A stretch of DNA of 43,958 nucleotides from an uncultured Bacilli bacterium (GTDB taxonomy: Bacteria > Bacillota_I > Bacilli_A > RF39 > UBA660). Of the stretch, positions 11,031-23,555 are shown in pieces (within the stretch, counting starts at the first letter, position 1; every line of letters begins with the position of its first letter). The position numbers and the translations under genes were made by a program. The notes beneath the pieces were generated by a model. The model ran no database searches. It saw only the letters and a program-made list of their open reading frames with translations, and was not told the origin of the DNA. The stretch lies in the NCBI GenBank assembly GCA_947632715.1, contig CANRQF010000004.1, positions 1 through 43,958 on the forward strand, given 5' to 3'.

Positions 11031-11873
11031 ATGGCAATAAAACATTATAGACCTACGACTAATGGTCGAAGAGGAATGACTACTCTTGCAAATGAAGAAT
11101 TAACAACAAAGAATAATCCTACTAAATCTTTAGTTAAAAAGGTTAATAAAACTGGTGGTAGAAATAACCAAGGAAAAATGACAGTTCGTCATATTGGTGG
11201 TGGAGCTACTAAAAAATATCGTGTAATCGATTTTAAGAGAAATAAAATAGGAGTTACTGGTCGTGTTGCTTCAATCGAATATGATCCTAATAGAAATGCT
11301 AATATTGCATTAATTAATTACCGTGATGGTGAAAAGAAATATATTATTGCTCCAAATGGATTAAAAGTTGGAATGATTATTGAAAATGGTGAAAATGCTG
11401 ATATTAAAGTAGGTAATTCACTTCCACTTCAAAATATTCCAGTTGGTACAATGGTTCATTGTATTGAACTTAAACCAGGTAAAGGTGCTGAGTTATGTCG
11501 TGCTGCTGGTGCAAGTGCTCAAATCCTTGGAAGAGAAGGTAAATATGTATTAGTTCGTTTACAATCAGGTGAAACAAGAAAAGTTTTAGGAACATGTATT
11601 GCAACAATTGGTGTTGTTGGAAATGAAGACTATAACTTAGTAAATCTTGGTAAAGCTGGTCGTAAAAGACATATGGGAATTAGACCTACTAATAGAGGTA
11701 GTGTAATGAACCCTAACGATCACCCACATGGTGGTGGAGAAGGAAGAGCTCCTGTTGGTCGTAAGAGTCCAATGACTCCATGGGGTAAACCAGCCCTTGG
11801 ACATAAAACTCGTAAATCTAAGAAAGCTTCTGAAAAATTAATTATTAGTAGGAAGACTAAAATAGGAGGATAA
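11031..11873 (+). CDS. rplB: 50S ribosomal protein L2
   Basis: [32 protein letters not shown]. Confidence 0.98.
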   Translation: MAIKHYRPTTNGRRGMTTLANEELTTKNNPTKSLVKKVNKTGGRNNQGKMTVRHIGGGATKKYRVIDFKRNKIGVTGRVASIEYDPNRNANIALINYRDGEKKYIIAPNGLKVGMIIENGENADIKVGNSLPLQNIPVGTMVHCIELKPGKGAELCRAAGASAQILGREGKYVLVRLQSGETRKVLGTCIATIGVVGNEDYNLVNLGKAGRKRHMGIRPTNRGSVMNPNDHPHGGGEGRAPVGRKSPMTPWGKPALGHKTRKSKKASEKLIISRKTKIGG

Positions 11874-11874
11874 T

Positions 11875-12144
11875 ATGGCAAGAAGTTTGAAAAAAGGACC
11901 TTATGTTGAAAAATCACTTTTAGTAAAGGTTCAAAAATTAAATGCTGAAAATAAGAAAACAGTAATTAAGACTTGGTCAAGAAGAAGTACAATTTTCCCA
12001 GACTTTGTTGGACATACATTTGCAGTACATAATGGTAAAGATTTTATTCCAGTTTATGTTACTGAAGAAATGGTTGGTCACAAACTTGGTGAATTTGCTG
12101 GTACTCGTAAATTTACTGGTCATGCAGGTGGAGGTAATAAATAA
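11875..12144 (+). CDS. rpsS: 30S ribosomal protein S19
   Basis: [12 protein letters not shown]...[13 protein letters not shown]. Confidence 0.97.
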   Translation: MARSLKKGPYVEKSLLVKVQKLNAENKKTVIKTWSRRSTIFPDFVGHTFAVHNGKDFIPVYVTEEMVGHKLGEFAGTRKFTGHAGGGNK

Positions 12145-12494
12145 TGGAAACTTACGCAATACATAAAGGTGCTATTATAAAACCTCGTTTAGCTCGTATG
12201 ACAATGGATTTAATTAGAGGTAAAGATGTTATAACAGCAAGAAAAATATTAGAAGTAACTAATACTAAAGCAAGTAGATTAATCTTAAAAGTTTTAAATA
12301 GTGCTTCTGCAAATGCTGTTAATAACTTTGGAGCAAAAGAAGAAGAACTTGTTATTAAAGAATGTTTTGTTAATCCAGGTACAATTCTTAAGAGAATACA
12401 ATTTGCATCTCATGGAAATGTAGATAGACATGATAAAAGAACAAGTCATATAAAAATTGTTGTAACAGACAATAAGAAAGGAGAAAATGCATAA
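12144..12494 (+). CDS. rplV: 50S ribosomal protein L22
   Basis: Operon position; [24 protein letters not shown]-like C-term. Confidence 0.94.
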   Translation: METYAIHKGAIIKPRLARMTMDLIRGKDVITARKILEVTNTKASRLILKVLNSASANAVNNFGAKEEELVIKECFVNPGTILKRIQFASHGNVDRHDKRTSHIKIVVTDNKKGENA

Positions 12495-13174
12495 TGGGAC
12501 AAAAAGTTAATCCAGTTGGATATCGTTTAGGTGTTAATAAAAACTGGGAATCACGTTGGTATGATAAAAAGAATTATGCTGATAATTTAAATAAAGATAT
12601 TAAAATACGTGAATATATTTTAACTAACCTTAAAGATGCATCTATCTCTTCTGTAATTATTGAAAGAAAGAAAAATAGAGTAGATGTAACAATCAAAACT
12701 GCTAAACCAGGTGTTATCATTGGTCGTGGTGGCGAAGACATTGAAAAATTAAGAAAGAAAGTTTCTTCATTAGTTAAGGAAGAAGTATTCATTAACATTA
12801 TTGAAGAAAAGAATCCTAATTTAAATGCTAAATTAGTAGCAGATAATATTGCAATGCAAATTGAAAATAGAGCTCCATTTAGAGCGGCTCAAAAAAGAGC
12901 TATTAGAGATACTATGAAGGCTGGAGCTAAAGGAATTAAGACTTTAGTATCTGGAAGATTAAATGGTGTAGAAATGGCTCGTAGTGAAGGATATAGTGAA
13001 GGAACCGTTCCTCTACATACAATTCGTGCTGATATTGATTATGCTCAAAGTGAAGCAAATACTACATATGGAAAAATTGGGGTTAAGGTATGGATTTATA
13101 AAGATGAAATTCTACCAAGTAAAAAAATAGTTAAAAAGGAGGCGACTTCAGATGTTGATGCCAAAGAGGACTAA
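12494..13174 (+). CDS. rpsC: 30S ribosomal protein S3
   Basis: [15 protein letters not shown] motif [14 protein letters not shown]. Confidence 0.97.
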   Translation: MGQKVNPVGYRLGVNKNWESRWYDKKNYADNLNKDIKIREYILTNLKDASISSVIIERKKNRVDVTIKTAKPGVIIGRGGEDIEKLRKKVSSLVKEEVFINIIEEKNPNLNAKLVADNIAMQIENRAPFRAAQKRAIRDTMKAGAKGIKTLVSGRLNGVEMARSEGYSEGTVPLHTIRADIDYAQSEANTTYGKIGVKVWIYKDEILPSKKIVKKEATSDVDAKED

Positions 13175-13565
13175 ATATAGAAAGTCGCATAGATTAACAT
13201 ATGATGGTCATGCAAGAGGAAATACTACTTTAACAAAAGGCGAATATGGATTAATGGCTACTGAAGGTGCATGGATCTCTGCTCGTCAAATTGAAGCAGC
13301 TCGTATTGCTATGACACGTTATATGAAACGTGGTGGTAAAGTATTTATTAATATTTTCCCACATTTACCAATAACTAAAAAGCCTTTAGAAACTCGTCAA
13401 GGAAAAGGTAAAGGTAACGTAGAAGAATATGTTGCTGTAGTTAAAGAAGGTAAAATTATGTTTGAGATAAGTGAAATTGATGAAGCAACTGCTAAAGAAG
13501 CTTTTAGACTTGCTTCACATAAACTTCCAATCAAATGTAAGTTTGTTAAAAAGGATGGTGAATAA
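13152..13565 (+). CDS. rplP: 50S ribosomal protein L16
   Basis: [14 protein letters not shown]...; start overlaps rpsC end. Confidence 0.96.
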   Translation: MLMPKRTKYRKSHRLTYDGHARGNTTLTKGEYGLMATEGAWISARQIEAARIAMTRYMKRGGKVFINIFPHLPITKKPLETRQGKGKGNVEEYVAVVKEGKIMFEISEIDEATAKEAFRLASHKLPIKCKFVKKDGE

Positions 13566-13567
13566 AA

Positions 13568-13771
13568 GTGGATATTAAAGAAATTAGAAAATTATCTTCA
13601 GCTGATTTAAAGAAAAAGATAACAGAAACTAAAGAAGAATTATTCACAAAAAGAATGCAACAAGCTAATGGAACATTAGAACATCCTACAGAACTTAAAA
13701 CATTAAGAAAGAATGTTGCAAAAATGAAAACTATCTTAAGAGAAAGAGAATTAGAGGAGGCAAATAAATAA
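13568..13771 (+). CDS. rpmC: 50S ribosomal protein L29
   Basis: [14 protein letters not shown]...; operon position. Confidence 0.93.
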   Translation: MDIKEIRKLSSADLKKKITETKEELFTKRMQQANGTLEHPTELKTLRKNVAKMKTILRERELEEANK

Positions 13772-14028
13772 TGGCTAAAAGAGTACAAGAATTAGTAGGA
13801 AAAGTAGTAAGTGCTAAATGTGATAAAACAATAACTGTTTTAGTTGAAACTTACAAACGTCATCCTCTATATAATAAACGTGTAAAATATTCAAAGAAAT
13901 ATCATGCACATGATGAATTAAATAAAGCTAAACAAGGAGATACAGTAAGAATAAGATTAACAAAACCTATTTCTAAAACAAAGAAATATGAATTAGTAGA
14001 TGTTATTCAAGAAGCTGTAATTCTTTAG
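13771..14028 (+). CDS. rpsQ: 30S ribosomal protein S17
   Basis: [27 protein letters not shown]. Confidence 0.95.
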   Translation: MAKRVQELVGKVVSAKCDKTITVLVETYKRHPLYNKRVKYSKKYHAHDELNKAKQGDTVRIRLTKPISKTKKYELVDVIQEAVIL

Positions 14029-14038
14029 GAGGTAGTCT

Positions 14039-14407
14039 ATGGTTAGTCAAGAAACAAGATTAAAAGTTGCTGATAATACTGGAGCAAGAGAAGTATTAGT
14101 AATTAAAGCTCTAGGAGGAAGCAAAGTTAAGAGTGTTAATATTGGTGATACAGTAGTAGTTACTGTTAAAAAAGCTATTCCAAATAGTAATATGCCTAAA
14201 GGAAAAGTTGTTAAAGCTGTAATTGTAAGAACAGTTGAAGGCGTACGTCGTGAAGATGGTTCTTATATCAAGTTTGATGATAATGCTTGTGTACTTATTA
14301 AAGATGATAAATCTCCAATCGGTACAAGAGTATTAGGACCAGTTGCTAGAGAATTAAGAGAAAAAGATTATATGAAGATCGTTTCTTTAGCTCCTGAGGT
14401 TATATAG
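14039..14407 (+). CDS. rplN: 50S ribosomal protein L14
   Basis: [27 protein letters not shown]. Confidence 0.97.
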   Translation: MVSQETRLKVADNTGAREVLVIKALGGSKVKSVNIGDTVVVTVKKAIPNSNMPKGKVVKAVIVRTVEGVRREDGSYIKFDDNACVLIKDDKSPIGTRVLGPVARELREKDYMKIVSLAPEVI

Positions 14408-14415
14408 GAGGAAAT

Positions 14416-14772
14416 ATGAAGATTAAAGTAAATGACACTGTATTAGTTATTACTGGTGAAGATAAAGGTAAAACTGGTAAAGTATTAAAAACTATTAAAT
14501 CTGAAAACAAAGTTGTTGTTGAAGGTATAAATATTTCCAAAAGACATACAAAACCAAGAACAACAAATGATAAGGGTGGTATATTCGATATTGAAATGCC
14601 TATTCATGTATCAAATGTTAAGTTAGTAGATAAAAAGGAAGCAAAAAAAGAAACTAAATCAACTAAAGCGAAAGTAGCTAAAACTGAAAAAACAGAAAAA
14701 GCTCAAGAAGTAGAAAAGGTTGATGCAAAAGCAAAAGAACCTAAAAAATCTACAAAGAAAGCTAGTAAGTAG
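14416..14772 (+). CDS. rplX: 50S ribosomal protein L24 with Lys/Ala-rich tail
   Basis: [20 protein letters not shown]; ~45-aa low-complexity basic C-term. Confidence 0.94.
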   Translation: MKIKVNDTVLVITGEDKGKTGKVLKTIKSENKVVVEGINISKRHTKPRTTNDKGGIFDIEMPIHVSNVKLVDKKEAKKETKSTKAKVAKTEKTEKAQEVEKVDAKAKEPKKSTKKASK

Positions 14773-14780
14773 GTGAATTT

Positions 14781-15320
14781 ATGAGTAATTTTAAAGAATT
14801 ATATGATAAAGAAATTAAAAATAATTTAAAGAAAGAATTTAATTATAAAAGTATCATGCAAGTACCTCGCTTAGAAAAAATTGTTATCAACATGGGTGTT
14901 GGTGAAGGTAGTCATGATGTTAAATTCATAGAAGCAGCACAAAAAGATTTAGAATTAATAGCTGGTCAACATGCTGTTGTTACTAAAGCTCGTAAATCTA
15001 TAGCTGGCTTTAAATTAAGAGAAGGTCAATCTGTTGGTGTTAAAGTAACACTAAGAGGTGAAAATATGTACAATTTTATGGAAAAATTAATTAAAGTTGG
15101 ACTTCCAAGAGTTAGAGATTTCAGAGGTGTTTCATCTCATGCCTTTGATGGTAAAGGAAATTATACTTTAGGAATCAAAGAACAATTAATTTTCCCAGAA
15201 ATTGAATATGATAATGTTTATAAAATTCGTGGTATGGATATAGTATTTGTTACCACAGCAAAAAGTAATGAAGAAGCATATGCATTGCTTAAGGCATTTG
15301 GAATGCCATTTAAAGGTTAG
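14781..15320 (+). CDS. rplE: 50S ribosomal protein L5
   Basis: [16 protein letters not shown]... Confidence 0.96.
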   Translation: MSNFKELYDKEIKNNLKKEFNYKSIMQVPRLEKIVINMGVGEGSHDVKFIEAAQKDLELIAGQHAVVTKARKSIAGFKLREGQSVGVKVTLRGENMYNFMEKLIKVGLPRVRDFRGVSSHAFDGKGNYTLGIKEQLIFPEIEYDNVYKIRGMDIVFVTTAKSNEEAYALLKAFGMPFKG

Positions 15321-15328
15321 GTGTTATT

Positions 15329-15514
15329 ATGGCTAAGAAAAGTATGATTATTAAAAATAAAAGAAATCCAAAATATTCATCTCGTGAATATACAAGATGT
15401 GAAAGATGTGGAAGACCTCATGCAGTATTAAGAAAATTTAAATTATGTCGTATTTGTTTTAGAGAACTAGCAAATAAAGGCCAAATACCTGGCGTAAAGA
15501 AATCTAGTTGGTAA
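15329..15514 (+). CDS. rpsN: 30S ribosomal protein S14 type Z
   Basis: 61 aa with CxxC..CxxC ([21 protein letters not shown]). Confidence 0.95.
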   Translation: MAKKSMIIKNKRNPKYSSREYTRCERCGRPHAVLRKFKLCRICFRELANKGQIPGVKKSSW

Positions 15515-15528
15515 AAGGGAGGAACAAA

Positions 15529-15927
15529 ATGTTTGTACAAGATAAAATAGCTGATATGTTAACTCGTATTCGTAATGCCATTATCATGAAATATCCAACT
15601 GTTGAAGTAATCGGTACTAAAATGACTTTAGGAATTGCTGAAATACTTAAAAAAGAAGGATATATTGAAGATTTTGAATACATTAAAAATACGAATGGTG
15701 ATGTATTAAATTTAAAATTAAAATATGGTGCTAAAAAAGAAAGCGTTATAACTGGTCTTAAAAGAATTAGTAAATCTGGTTTACGTGTATATGCAAAAGC
15801 TACAGAAGTTCCTCGTGTTCTTAATGGCTTAGGTATAGCAATAATCTCTACTTCTCAAGGTTTAATGACCGATAAAGAAGCAAGAGCTGCTAAGTTAGGA
15901 GGCGAAGTTCTTGCCTATATTTGGTAA
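15529..15927 (+). CDS. rpsH: 30S ribosomal protein S8
   Basis: [13 protein letters not shown]...; ATG 15529 with AGGGAGG upstream. Confidence 0.95.
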   Translation: MFVQDKIADMLTRIRNAIIMKYPTVEVIGTKMTLGIAEILKKEGYIEDFEYIKNTNGDVLNLKLKYGAKKESVITGLKRISKSGLRVYAKATEVPRVLNGLGIAIISTSQGLMTDKEARAAKLGGEVLAYIW

Positions 15928-15937
15928 GTAAAATCTT

Positions 15938-16474
15938 ATGAGTAGAATTGGAGAAAGAAAATTAGTTATACCAGAAGGTATAGAAGTAACTGTTGATGGA
16001 AGAGTAATAACTGTTAAAGGAAATAAAGGAACACTTAGTTTAACTGTTAATCCTTTAGTAGAAGTTACTGTATCTGATGGACATGTTGTAACAAAACAAA
16101 AAACTGAATCTAAAGAAGCAAATATGCAACAAGGTACAACAAATTCTTTAATAAAGAGTATGATCGATGGTATTCATGCAGGATTTGAAAAAGGTCTTGA
16201 AGCAGTTGGTGTTGGATATCGTTTCAATGTACAAGGTAAGAAGATAGTAATTAATGCTGGATATTCTCATCCTGTTGAAATTGAAGTTCCAGAAGGTTTA
16301 ACTGCTGAACTTGTTAGTAATACAGAAGTTACTATTAAAGGTATAGATAAACAAAAAGTTGCAGAATTTGCAGCAAAGGTTAGAAAAGTAAGAGAACCTG
16401 AACCATATAAAGGTAAAGGAATTCGTTATAAAGGCGAGATTGTTCGTCGTAAAGAAGGAAAGAAAGCGGCATAA
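15938..16474 (+). CDS. rplF: 50S ribosomal protein L6
   Basis: MSRIGERKLVIPEGIEV...EPYKGKGIRYKGE. Confidence 0.97.
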   Translation: MSRIGERKLVIPEGIEVTVDGRVITVKGNKGTLSLTVNPLVEVTVSDGHVVTKQKTESKEANMQQGTTNSLIKSMIDGIHAGFEKGLEAVGVGYRFNVQGKKIVINAGYSHPVEIEVPEGLTAELVSNTEVTIKGIDKQKVAEFAAKVRKVREPEPYKGKGIRYKGEIVRRKEGKKAA

Positions 16475-16485
16475 GGAGGTAAGTT

Positions 16486-16842
16486 ATGATAAAAAAAGAA
16501 TCTAAAAATGAAACTCGTAAAATTAGACATGAAAGAATTAGAAAAAATTTAAGTGGTACTAAAGAAATGCCTAGATTAAATGTTTTTCGTTCAAACGCTC
16601 AAATTTATGCTCAAGTAATTGATGATGTAACTGGTACAACACTAGTAAGTTCATCAAGCCGTGAACTTAAACTTGCAAATGGTGGTAATGTTGAAGCTGC
16701 TAAAGCAGTAGGAAAAGACATTGCCGAAAAATGCAAGAAAGCAAAAATTAATAAAGTTGTTTTTGACCGTGGTGGTTACTTATATCATGGTCGTGTAAGT
16801 GCTTTAGCAGATGCTGCTAGAGAAGCAGGATTAGAGATATAA
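16486..16842 (+). CDS. rplR: 50S ribosomal protein L18
   Basis: [43 protein letters not shown]. Confidence 0.96.
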   Translation: MIKKESKNETRKIRHERIRKNLSGTKEMPRLNVFRSNAQIYAQVIDDVTGTTLVSSSSRELKLANGGNVEAAKAVGKDIAEKCKKAKINKVVFDRGGYLYHGRVSALADAAREAGLEI

Positions 16843-16851
16843 GGAGGAAAC

Positions 16852-17373
16852 ATGGACAAAAAGGTTGTTAATAATAGAAAAAATAATGATTCAAAGAAAA
16901 ATTTATTAGAAGAAAAAGTTATCTCAATATCTAAAGTAACAAAGGTTAATAAAGGTGGTAGACATTTCCGTTTTAAAGCAGATGTTGCTGTTGGAAATAG
17001 AAAAGGACTTGTAGGTATTGGTACTGGAAAAGCTAATGAAGTTTCTGAAGCAATTAAAAAAGCTATTCAAGCAGCAAATAAAAATGTTGTAAAAATATCT
17101 TTAATTGATAATAGAACTGTTCCTCATGATTATACAAGTAAAGTTGGACGTAGTGTTGTTCTTATAAAACCTGCTAAAGAAGGTCGTGGTATCATCGCTG
17201 GTGGTGCAGCAAGAGCTGTTCTTGAACTAGCTGGTGTAAAAGATATTGTAGTTAAAAGCTTAGGAGCTAATACTCAAATAAATGTTGCTAAAGCTACATT
17301 AAATGCATTACAAGCTCAAAGAACTCCAGAACATATTGCTGAACTTCGTGGCAAGAAATTGGAGGAATTATAA
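16852..17373 (+). CDS. rpsE: 30S ribosomal protein S5
   Basis: [24 protein letters not shown]. Confidence 0.97.
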   Translation: MDKKVVNNRKNNDSKKNLLEEKVISISKVTKVNKGGRHFRFKADVAVGNRKGLVGIGTGKANEVSEAIKKAIQAANKNVVKISLIDNRTVPHDYTSKVGRSVVLIKPAKEGRGIIAGGAARAVLELAGVKDIVVKSLGANTQINVAKATLNALQAQRTPEHIAELRGKKLEEL

Positions 17374-17374
17374 T

Positions 17375-17818
17375 ATGAAATTAGAAAATTTACCAAAATC
17401 TAAAGAAACTAAAGGAATAAAAAGAGTTGGAAGAGGACCAGGATCAGGAATGGGTAAAACATCTACTCGTGGTGAAAAAGGTCAAAAGGCTAGAAGTGGT
17501 GCATCAATTCCTGCATGGTTCCAAGGTGGACAATCTCCATTATATAGAAGAATACCTAAAAGAGGATTTAATAATAAAAGATTTAGATGTGAATTTGCAA
17601 CAGTTAATCTTGATACATTAAATAAATTCTTCAAAGATGGTGATGTTGTAACACCAGAAATTTTAAATGAAAGAGGAATAATTAAGAAAAATTTATGTGG
17701 AATTAAAGTTTTAGCAGATGGTTCATTAGATAAGAAATTAACTGTTAAAGCTCATAGATTCTCAAGTAAGGCTGTAACTAAAATAGAAGAAGCCGGTGGC
17801 AAAACTGAGGTGATTTAG
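17375..17818 (+). CDS. rplO: 50S ribosomal protein L15
   Basis: [43 protein letters not shown] track start 17303 is too early. Confidence 0.95.
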   Translation: MKLENLPKSKETKGIKRVGRGPGSGMGKTSTRGEKGQKARSGASIPAWFQGGQSPLYRRIPKRGFNNKRFRCEFATVNLDTLNKFFKDGDVVTPEILNERGIIKKNLCGIKVLADGSLDKKLTVKAHRFSSKAVTKIEEAGGKTEVI

Positions 17819-19087
17819 ATGTTTCGTGGGTTTACTCAAATATTTAGTAAATCAAATAAAGATTTAAGACATAGAATTTATTTTACTTTAGCTTGTCTAG
17901 GTCTATTTTGTTTAGGAACAACGATTACTGTTCCTTGGGTAAATGTTGTATTATCTGATTTAAGAGCTCTTGAAATATTCAACTTAATGAGTGGTGGTGG
18001 ACTTCAAAATGTTTCAATTTTTGCACTAGGAGTATCACCATACATCACTGCATCAATCATTACTGAGTTCTTACAAATGGATATTATTCCTTATTTTAAA
18101 GAATTAAAAGAACAAGGATATGTCGGAAGACAAAAAATGAATAAAATTACAAGATATTTAGCAATCATCTTTGCGTTTATTCAAGGTTATGCATTATGTT
18201 TATTCTTTAATAAATCATTTGATTTATCAACACTTGAAATATTAAAGACAACACTTGTTATGACAGCAGGTACTGCTTTCTGTTTATGGTTAGGTGATCA
18301 AATTACTAAAAAAGGTGTTGGTAATGGTTCATCAATGATCATTATGGCAGGTATTATGTTCAGTATGCCAAGAATATTTACGGGAGCATATAACTCATTT
18401 ATAAATGGTGCATATTCATTACCAATGGGTATTGCCTTATTTGTAATGTTTGTTCTAGTATATATATTAGTATTAGTTGGTATTATTTATGTTCAACTTG
18501 CCGAAAGAAGAATACCAGTACAATATGCTAATAGAACAACAAGTGCTTATGGTGCTGAACAAAGTTATTTACCAATCAAGATTAACTCAGCTGGTGTTAT
18601 TCCTGTAATATTTGCGCAAATATTACTAACAGTACCATCTACAATTGCTGCCTTCTTTAAAAATGAAAAAGTGTTAGCATTTATTGATAAATATATAATG
18701 TATACATCTACAACTGGTTTAATATTATATATTATATTAATTATATTCTTTGGATATTTCTATACATTTATGATTATGAATCCAGAAGAGATGAGTAAGA
18801 ATTTAAATGAAAGAGGAGGATATATTCCAGGAATTAGACCGGGCGCAGATACTTCTAAATTTATAAGTTCTTCAATTAGTAAATTAACAATTGTTGGAAG
18901 TATCTTCTTAACAATAATTGCTATATTACCAGTACTTATGAGTAAATTTACAACCCTTGATAATTCAGTTACTATTGGTGGTACCGGATTATTAATCGTT
19001 GTTGGTGTAGCAATTGAAACATATAAACAAATGGAAAGTAGTTTACTTGCAAGAAGTTATAAAGAAAAGAGAAGAAAATTAAGATGA
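17819..19087 (+). CDS. secY: preprotein translocase subunit SecY
   Basis: Multi-TM; LGVSPYITASIITE, NERGGYIPGIRPG. Confidence 0.97.
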   Translation: MFRGFTQIFSKSNKDLRHRIYFTLACLGLFCLGTTITVPWVNVVLSDLRALEIFNLMSGGGLQNVSIFALGVSPYITASIITEFLQMDIIPYFKELKEQGYVGRQKMNKITRYLAIIFAFIQGYALCLFFNKSFDLSTLEILKTTLVMTAGTAFCLWLGDQITKKGVGNGSSMIIMAGIMFSMPRIFTGAYNSFINGAYSLPMGIALFVMFVLVYILVLVGIIYVQLAERRIPVQYANRTTSAYGAEQSYLPIKINSAGVIPVIFAQILLTVPSTIAAFFKNEKVLAFIDKYIMYTSTTGLILYIILIIFFGYFYTFMIMNPEEMSKNLNERGGYIPGIRPGADTSKFISSSISKLTIVGSIFLTIIAILPVLMSKFTTLDNSVTIGGTGLLIVVGVAIETYKQMESSLLARSYKEKRRKLR

Positions 19088-19725
19088 TGAAAAATGTAAT
19101 TTTTATTGCTCCCCCTTCAGCTGGTAAAGGTACACAAAGTGCTTTACTTGTTGATTTGGGTTACGAACATATCTCTACTGGAGATATGTTAAGAGAAGAA
19201 ATAAGTAAGCAAACAGAGATTGGAAAAAAAGTAGAAAGTATTATGCAAAGTGGTAAACTAGTCAGTGATGATATAGTTTATGAATTACTTAAAAATAAAC
19301 TTAGTACTTTAAATAAATCATTTATATTAGATGGTTTTCCAAGAACTTTAAATCAAGCTAATATGTTAGATAAATTATTTCAAGAATTAAAGATAGATAA
19401 TTATGAAGTTATTTATTTAGATATTACTTTAGAAGATGCTTTAGAAAGAGCATTAGGAAGACTTACTTGTGAATGTGGTGCTTCATATAGTAAATATAAT
19501 GAAGAATTTAAACCAAAAGTTGATGGTGTATGTGATAAATGTGGTAAAAAACTTATTTCAAGAAATGATGATAATGAAGAATCATTTAGAGTAAGATATC
19601 AAACATTTGTAGATAATGCATCACCAATAAAAGAATTTTATGAAAGCAAAAATAAATTACATAATATAGATACAGCTTTAGGCAAAGATAAAGTTGCTGA
19701 AGAGATTAAGGAAATATTAAAATGA
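19084..19725 (+). CDS. adk: adenylate kinase (Cys4 lid)
   Basis: PPSAGKGTQ, STGDMLREEI, DGFPRTLNQA, CECG..CDKCG. Confidence 0.96.
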   Translation: MMKNVIFIAPPSAGKGTQSALLVDLGYEHISTGDMLREEISKQTEIGKKVESIMQSGKLVSDDIVYELLKNKLSTLNKSFILDGFPRTLNQANMLDKLFQELKIDNYEVIYLDITLEDALERALGRLTCECGASYSKYNEEFKPKVDGVCDKCGKKLISRNDDNEESFRVRYQTFVDNASPIKEFYESKNKLHNIDTALGKDKVAEEIKEILK

Positions 19726-20462
19726 TTACTATTAAGAGTAATAGAGAAATTGAATTAATGAAACATGCTGGGCATATCAATTATTTGACGCATTTAGAAG
19801 TTAAAAAACATTTAAAACCTGGTATTACTACTAAAGAATTAAATGATATAGCTCATAAATTTATATTAGCAAATGATTGTACTCCTTCATTTCTAAATTA
19901 TGAAGGATACCCAGCAAGTATCTGTATCTCCGTTAATGATGAAGTGGTACATGGTATACCATCAAAAAGAAAAATTAAAGATGGTGATGTTGTATCAATA
20001 GATATTGGCGTATGTTATAAAGGATATCATTCAGACTCTGCAAATACATACATAGTTGGTAAAAGTACAAAAGAGATAACAGATTTAGTTGAAAATACTA
20101 AAAAAGCTTTATATGAAGGTTTAAGTGTTATTAAAGATGGAATAAAAATTAGTGAAATTGGTGATAAAATAGAAAAGTTTGCTATAGCTAATAATTTAGG
20201 TGTAGTAAGAGAACTTGTTGGTCATGGTGTTGGGACTAGTGTTCATGAAGATCCAGATGTTCCAAACTACTATACAAAAAGTCAAACAAAGCTTAGAAGT
20301 GGCATGGTAATTGCTGTTGAACCAATGTTAAATTTAGGTACTGAAGATATTTATATGGAAGATGATGAGTGGACCATTAAAACTGATGATGGACTTCCAA
20401 GTGCTCATTTTGAACATACAGTATTAGTTACCGATACAGGATATGTAATTTTAACAGAGTAA
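19722..20462 (+). CDS. map: type I methionyl aminopeptidase
   Basis: [42 protein letters not shown]. Confidence 0.96.
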   Translation: MITIKSNREIELMKHAGHINYLTHLEVKKHLKPGITTKELNDIAHKFILANDCTPSFLNYEGYPASICISVNDEVVHGIPSKRKIKDGDVVSIDIGVCYKGYHSDSANTYIVGKSTKEITDLVENTKKALYEGLSVIKDGIKISEIGDKIEKFAIANNLGVVRELVGHGVGTSVHEDPDVPNYYTKSQTKLRSGMVIAVEPMLNLGTEDIYMEDDEWTIKTDDGLPSAHFEHTVLVTDTGYVILTE

Positions 20463-20478
20463 AAGGAGAGTGATAAAG

Positions 20479-20872
<394 letters not shown>

Positions 20873-20881
20873 GAGGAAATT

Positions 20882-21256
20882 ATGGCAAGAATTAAGAATA
20901 TCGATTTACCAGGTGATAAACATACTTGTATTGGACTTACAGCAATATATGGTATAGGAAGACCTTTAGCAAAAACAATTTGTAAAGATGCTAAAGTAGA
21001 TGAAGCAAAAAAAATAAAAGATTTAACTGATGACGAAATTAATGCTTTACGTAAGGAAGTAGATAAATATGTTGTTGAAGGTGATTTACGTAGAGATGTT
21101 CAAATGAACATTAAAAATAAAATGGAAATTAACTGTTATCAAGGTATTAGACACAAAAAAGGTCTACCAGTAAGAGGACAAAGAACTAATAGAAATGCTA
21201 GAACTCGTAAAGGTAGAGGAAAAGTTGTAGCTAATAAGAAGAAAGCTGGAAAGTAG
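20882..21256 (+). CDS. rpsM: 30S ribosomal protein S13
   Basis: [24 protein letters not shown]. Confidence 0.97.
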   Translation: MARIKNIDLPGDKHTCIGLTAIYGIGRPLAKTICKDAKVDEAKKIKDLTDDEINALRKEVDKYVVEGDLRRDVQMNIKNKMEINCYQGIRHKKGLPVRGQRTNRNARTRKGRGKVVANKKKAGK

Positions 21257-21266
21257 GGATTAACTT

Positions 21267-21650
21267 ATGGCATATAATAGAAGAAAAAGAAAAATTAAGA
21301 AGAATATTCCAGAAGCAGTTGCTCACATTCATGCCACTTATAATAACACAATAGTTACTATTAGTGATAAAGATGGTAATGCAATTAGTTGGTCAAGTGC
21401 TGGAAGAATAGGTTATACTGGAAGTAAAAAGAAAACTCCATATGCAGCTGGTCTTGCTGCAGAAGCTGCTGCTACTGCTGCAATTGAACAAGGTGTAAAA
21501 AAGGTAGATGTTGTTGTTAAGGGATTAGCACCAGGAAGAGAAAATGCAATTAGATCATTATCAAGTGCTGGCTTAGAAGTTACAAGTATTACAGATGAAA
21601 CACCAGTACCACATAATGGTTGTCGTCCACCAAAAAGACCAAGAAATTAA
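21267..21650 (+). CDS. rpsK: 30S ribosomal protein S11
   Basis: [16 protein letters not shown]...[17 protein letters not shown]. Confidence 0.97.
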   Translation: MAYNRRKRKIKKNIPEAVAHIHATYNNTIVTISDKDGNAISWSSAGRIGYTGSKKKTPYAAGLAAEAAATAAIEQGVKKVDVVVKGLAPGRENAIRSLSSAGLEVTSITDETPVPHNGCRPPKRPRN

Positions 21651-21671
21651 TAAGTAGAAAGGGAATATTGT

Positions 21672-22619
21672 ATGATGATAAAATTTGGAAAACCAGAATA
21701 CAAAATTACTGAATACATCGATAGCAATCATTTTGGAAAATTTGAACTAGAACCATTAGAAAGAGGATTTGGTACTACTATAGGTAATGCTTTAAGAAGA
21801 GTATTATTATCTAGTTTACCAGGAAGTGCTGTTACTAGCATCAAAATAGATGGTGTTTTACATGAATTTCAAAAGATTCCTGGCGTTATAGAAGATGTAA
21901 CAGCTATAGTATTAAATATTAAAAATTTAGTTGTTAAAAATCATTCAGAAGAAAAGAAAGTAATTAGATTACATGCTGAAGCTGAAGGACCTGTAACAGC
22001 TAGTATGATTGAAAAAGATGCTGATATTGAAGTTGTAAATGGTGATTTAGTTATTTGTAATTTAGTTGAGGGTGGAAAGATCGATATAGAAATGACAGTA
22101 GAAAATGGTCGTGGCTATGTTGATTCTAAAGAAAATAAAAAGAGACTTACAGATGCTAAAGTTGGAACAATTGCAATTGATTCATCTTATTCACCAATTG
22201 AACTTGTTAAATATGAAGTACTTGATACTCGTGTTGGACAAAATGAAAATTTTGATAAATTAATAATGGAGATTACTACTGATGGTAGTATGGCTCCAGA
22301 AGAAGCTATGGCTTTAGCAGCTAAAATATTAGTTGAACACTTTAATATTATTGCTGATTTAAATTCTATTAGTGATTTTTCAGGATTAATGCAAGAAAAG
22401 AAAGTTGATACTATAACTAAGACATTAGAAACACCAATTGAGGAAGTTGAATTTAGTGTTAGAGCTTATAATTGCTTAAAAAGAGCTGGTATTCATACCG
22501 TTCAAGATTTAGTTGATAAAAGAGAAGTAGAAGTTACAAAGATTAGAAACTTAGGAAAGAAGAGTCTTAAAGAGGTTCTTGATAAAGTTGCTGATTTAGG
22601 ACTTACATTTAAGGAGTAA
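21672..22619 (+). CDS. rpoA: RNA polymerase alpha subunit
   Basis: LEPLERGFGTTIGNALRRVLLSSLPG; alpha-CTD. Confidence 0.97.
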   Translation: MMIKFGKPEYKITEYIDSNHFGKFELEPLERGFGTTIGNALRRVLLSSLPGSAVTSIKIDGVLHEFQKIPGVIEDVTAIVLNIKNLVVKNHSEEKKVIRLHAEAEGPVTASMIEKDADIEVVNGDLVICNLVEGGKIDIEMTVENGRGYVDSKENKKRLTDAKVGTIAIDSSYSPIELVKYEVLDTRVGQNENFDKLIMEITTDGSMAPEEAMALAAKILVEHFNIIADLNSISDFSGLMQEKKVDTITKTLETPIEEVEFSVRAYNCLKRAGIHTVQDLVDKREVEVTKIRNLGKKSLKEVLDKVADLGLTFKE

Positions 22620-22625
22620 TGGATT

Positions 22626-22967
22626 ATGGCATATAGAAAATTAGGAAGAGAAACACGTATTAGAAGAAGCATTTTAGCAGGACTTACAAAAGATGTTATA
22701 ATGCATGAATCTATTGTTACTACTGAAGCAAGAGCAAAAGAAGTAAGAAAATTCGTTGATAAAATGATTACATATGGTAAGAATGGTACATTAGTATCAC
22801 GTCGTATGGCTTTAGCATTTTTACATAATGATAAAGATGTTGTTAATAAAGTATTTAACGAACTTGCTCCAAAGTATAAAGATCGTAATGGTGGTTATAC
22901 AAGAATTATTAAGCTTGCTGAACGCCGTGGTGATGATGCTTTAGAAGTTAGATTAGAATTAGTATAA
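22626..22967 (+). CDS. rplQ: 50S ribosomal protein L17
   Basis: [25 protein letters not shown]. Confidence 0.96.
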   Translation: MAYRKLGRETRIRRSILAGLTKDVIMHESIVTTEARAKEVRKFVDKMITYGKNGTLVSRRMALAFLHNDKDVVNKVFNELAPKYKDRNGGYTRIIKLAERRGDDALEVRLELV

Positions 22968-22995
22968 AATTGAGAGCTTTTCTCAATTTTTTTGT
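22968..22995 (+). terminator. Rho-independent terminator of the ribosomal cluster
   Basis: AATTGAGAGCTTTTCTCAATTTTTTT. Confidence 0.85.
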
Positions 22996-23072
22996 CTCTT
23001 CAAATAGTAATAACGCACGTTACTATTGCAAATAAATAGTTATTATTGTATTATAAATAGTACTAGAAAGAG

Positions 23073-23555
23073 ATGGATATGGAAGAACAAGAAAAATTAT
23101 TTATAGAATTATATGAAATACTTGATGATAATAAAGAAAACAATTTATTAGATAATTATAAAAAAGCAGAAAAAATAATTATTGAACATAGTAAATATGA
23201 ATATAACTTTTTATTAAGAGAATTTAGTTGTTTTATTAAAACTATTTTAAAAGATTATAGTAGTGAAGAAGATATACTTGTTAATAGATGTATTAGTGAA
23301 AAAGAAATAGTATATTCAGATTATTATACTAAAGACGCAATTAAATATTTAAATGAATTTTTAGTGAATAATTGTCTTGGTATAATTAAATATAATAAAG
23401 TAATAGTATGGAATGAAAACATTACTGTAAGAGATTTAATTCAAAGTTATTGTAATTCTTTAAATTCTTTAAGAGAATTAACTATACCTAAAAATGACTT
23501 AAATGTAGAAATGACATTAAATAGAAAGAGAAATGGAGGACAAAATGGTAAATAA
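23073..23555 (+). CDS. hypothetical protein, paralog of the following gene
   Basis: RBS aaagag; shares 'EFSCFI', 'YSDY', 'VWN..T..D.I.SY' with the next ORF. Confidence 0.6.
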   Translation: MDMEEQEKLFIELYEILDDNKENNLLDNYKKAEKIIIEHSKYEYNFLLREFSCFIKTILKDYSSEEDILVNRCISEKEIVYSDYYTKDAIKYLNEFLVNNCLGIIKYNKVIVWNENITVRDLIQSYCNSLNSLRELTIPKNDLNVEMTLNRKRNGGQNGK

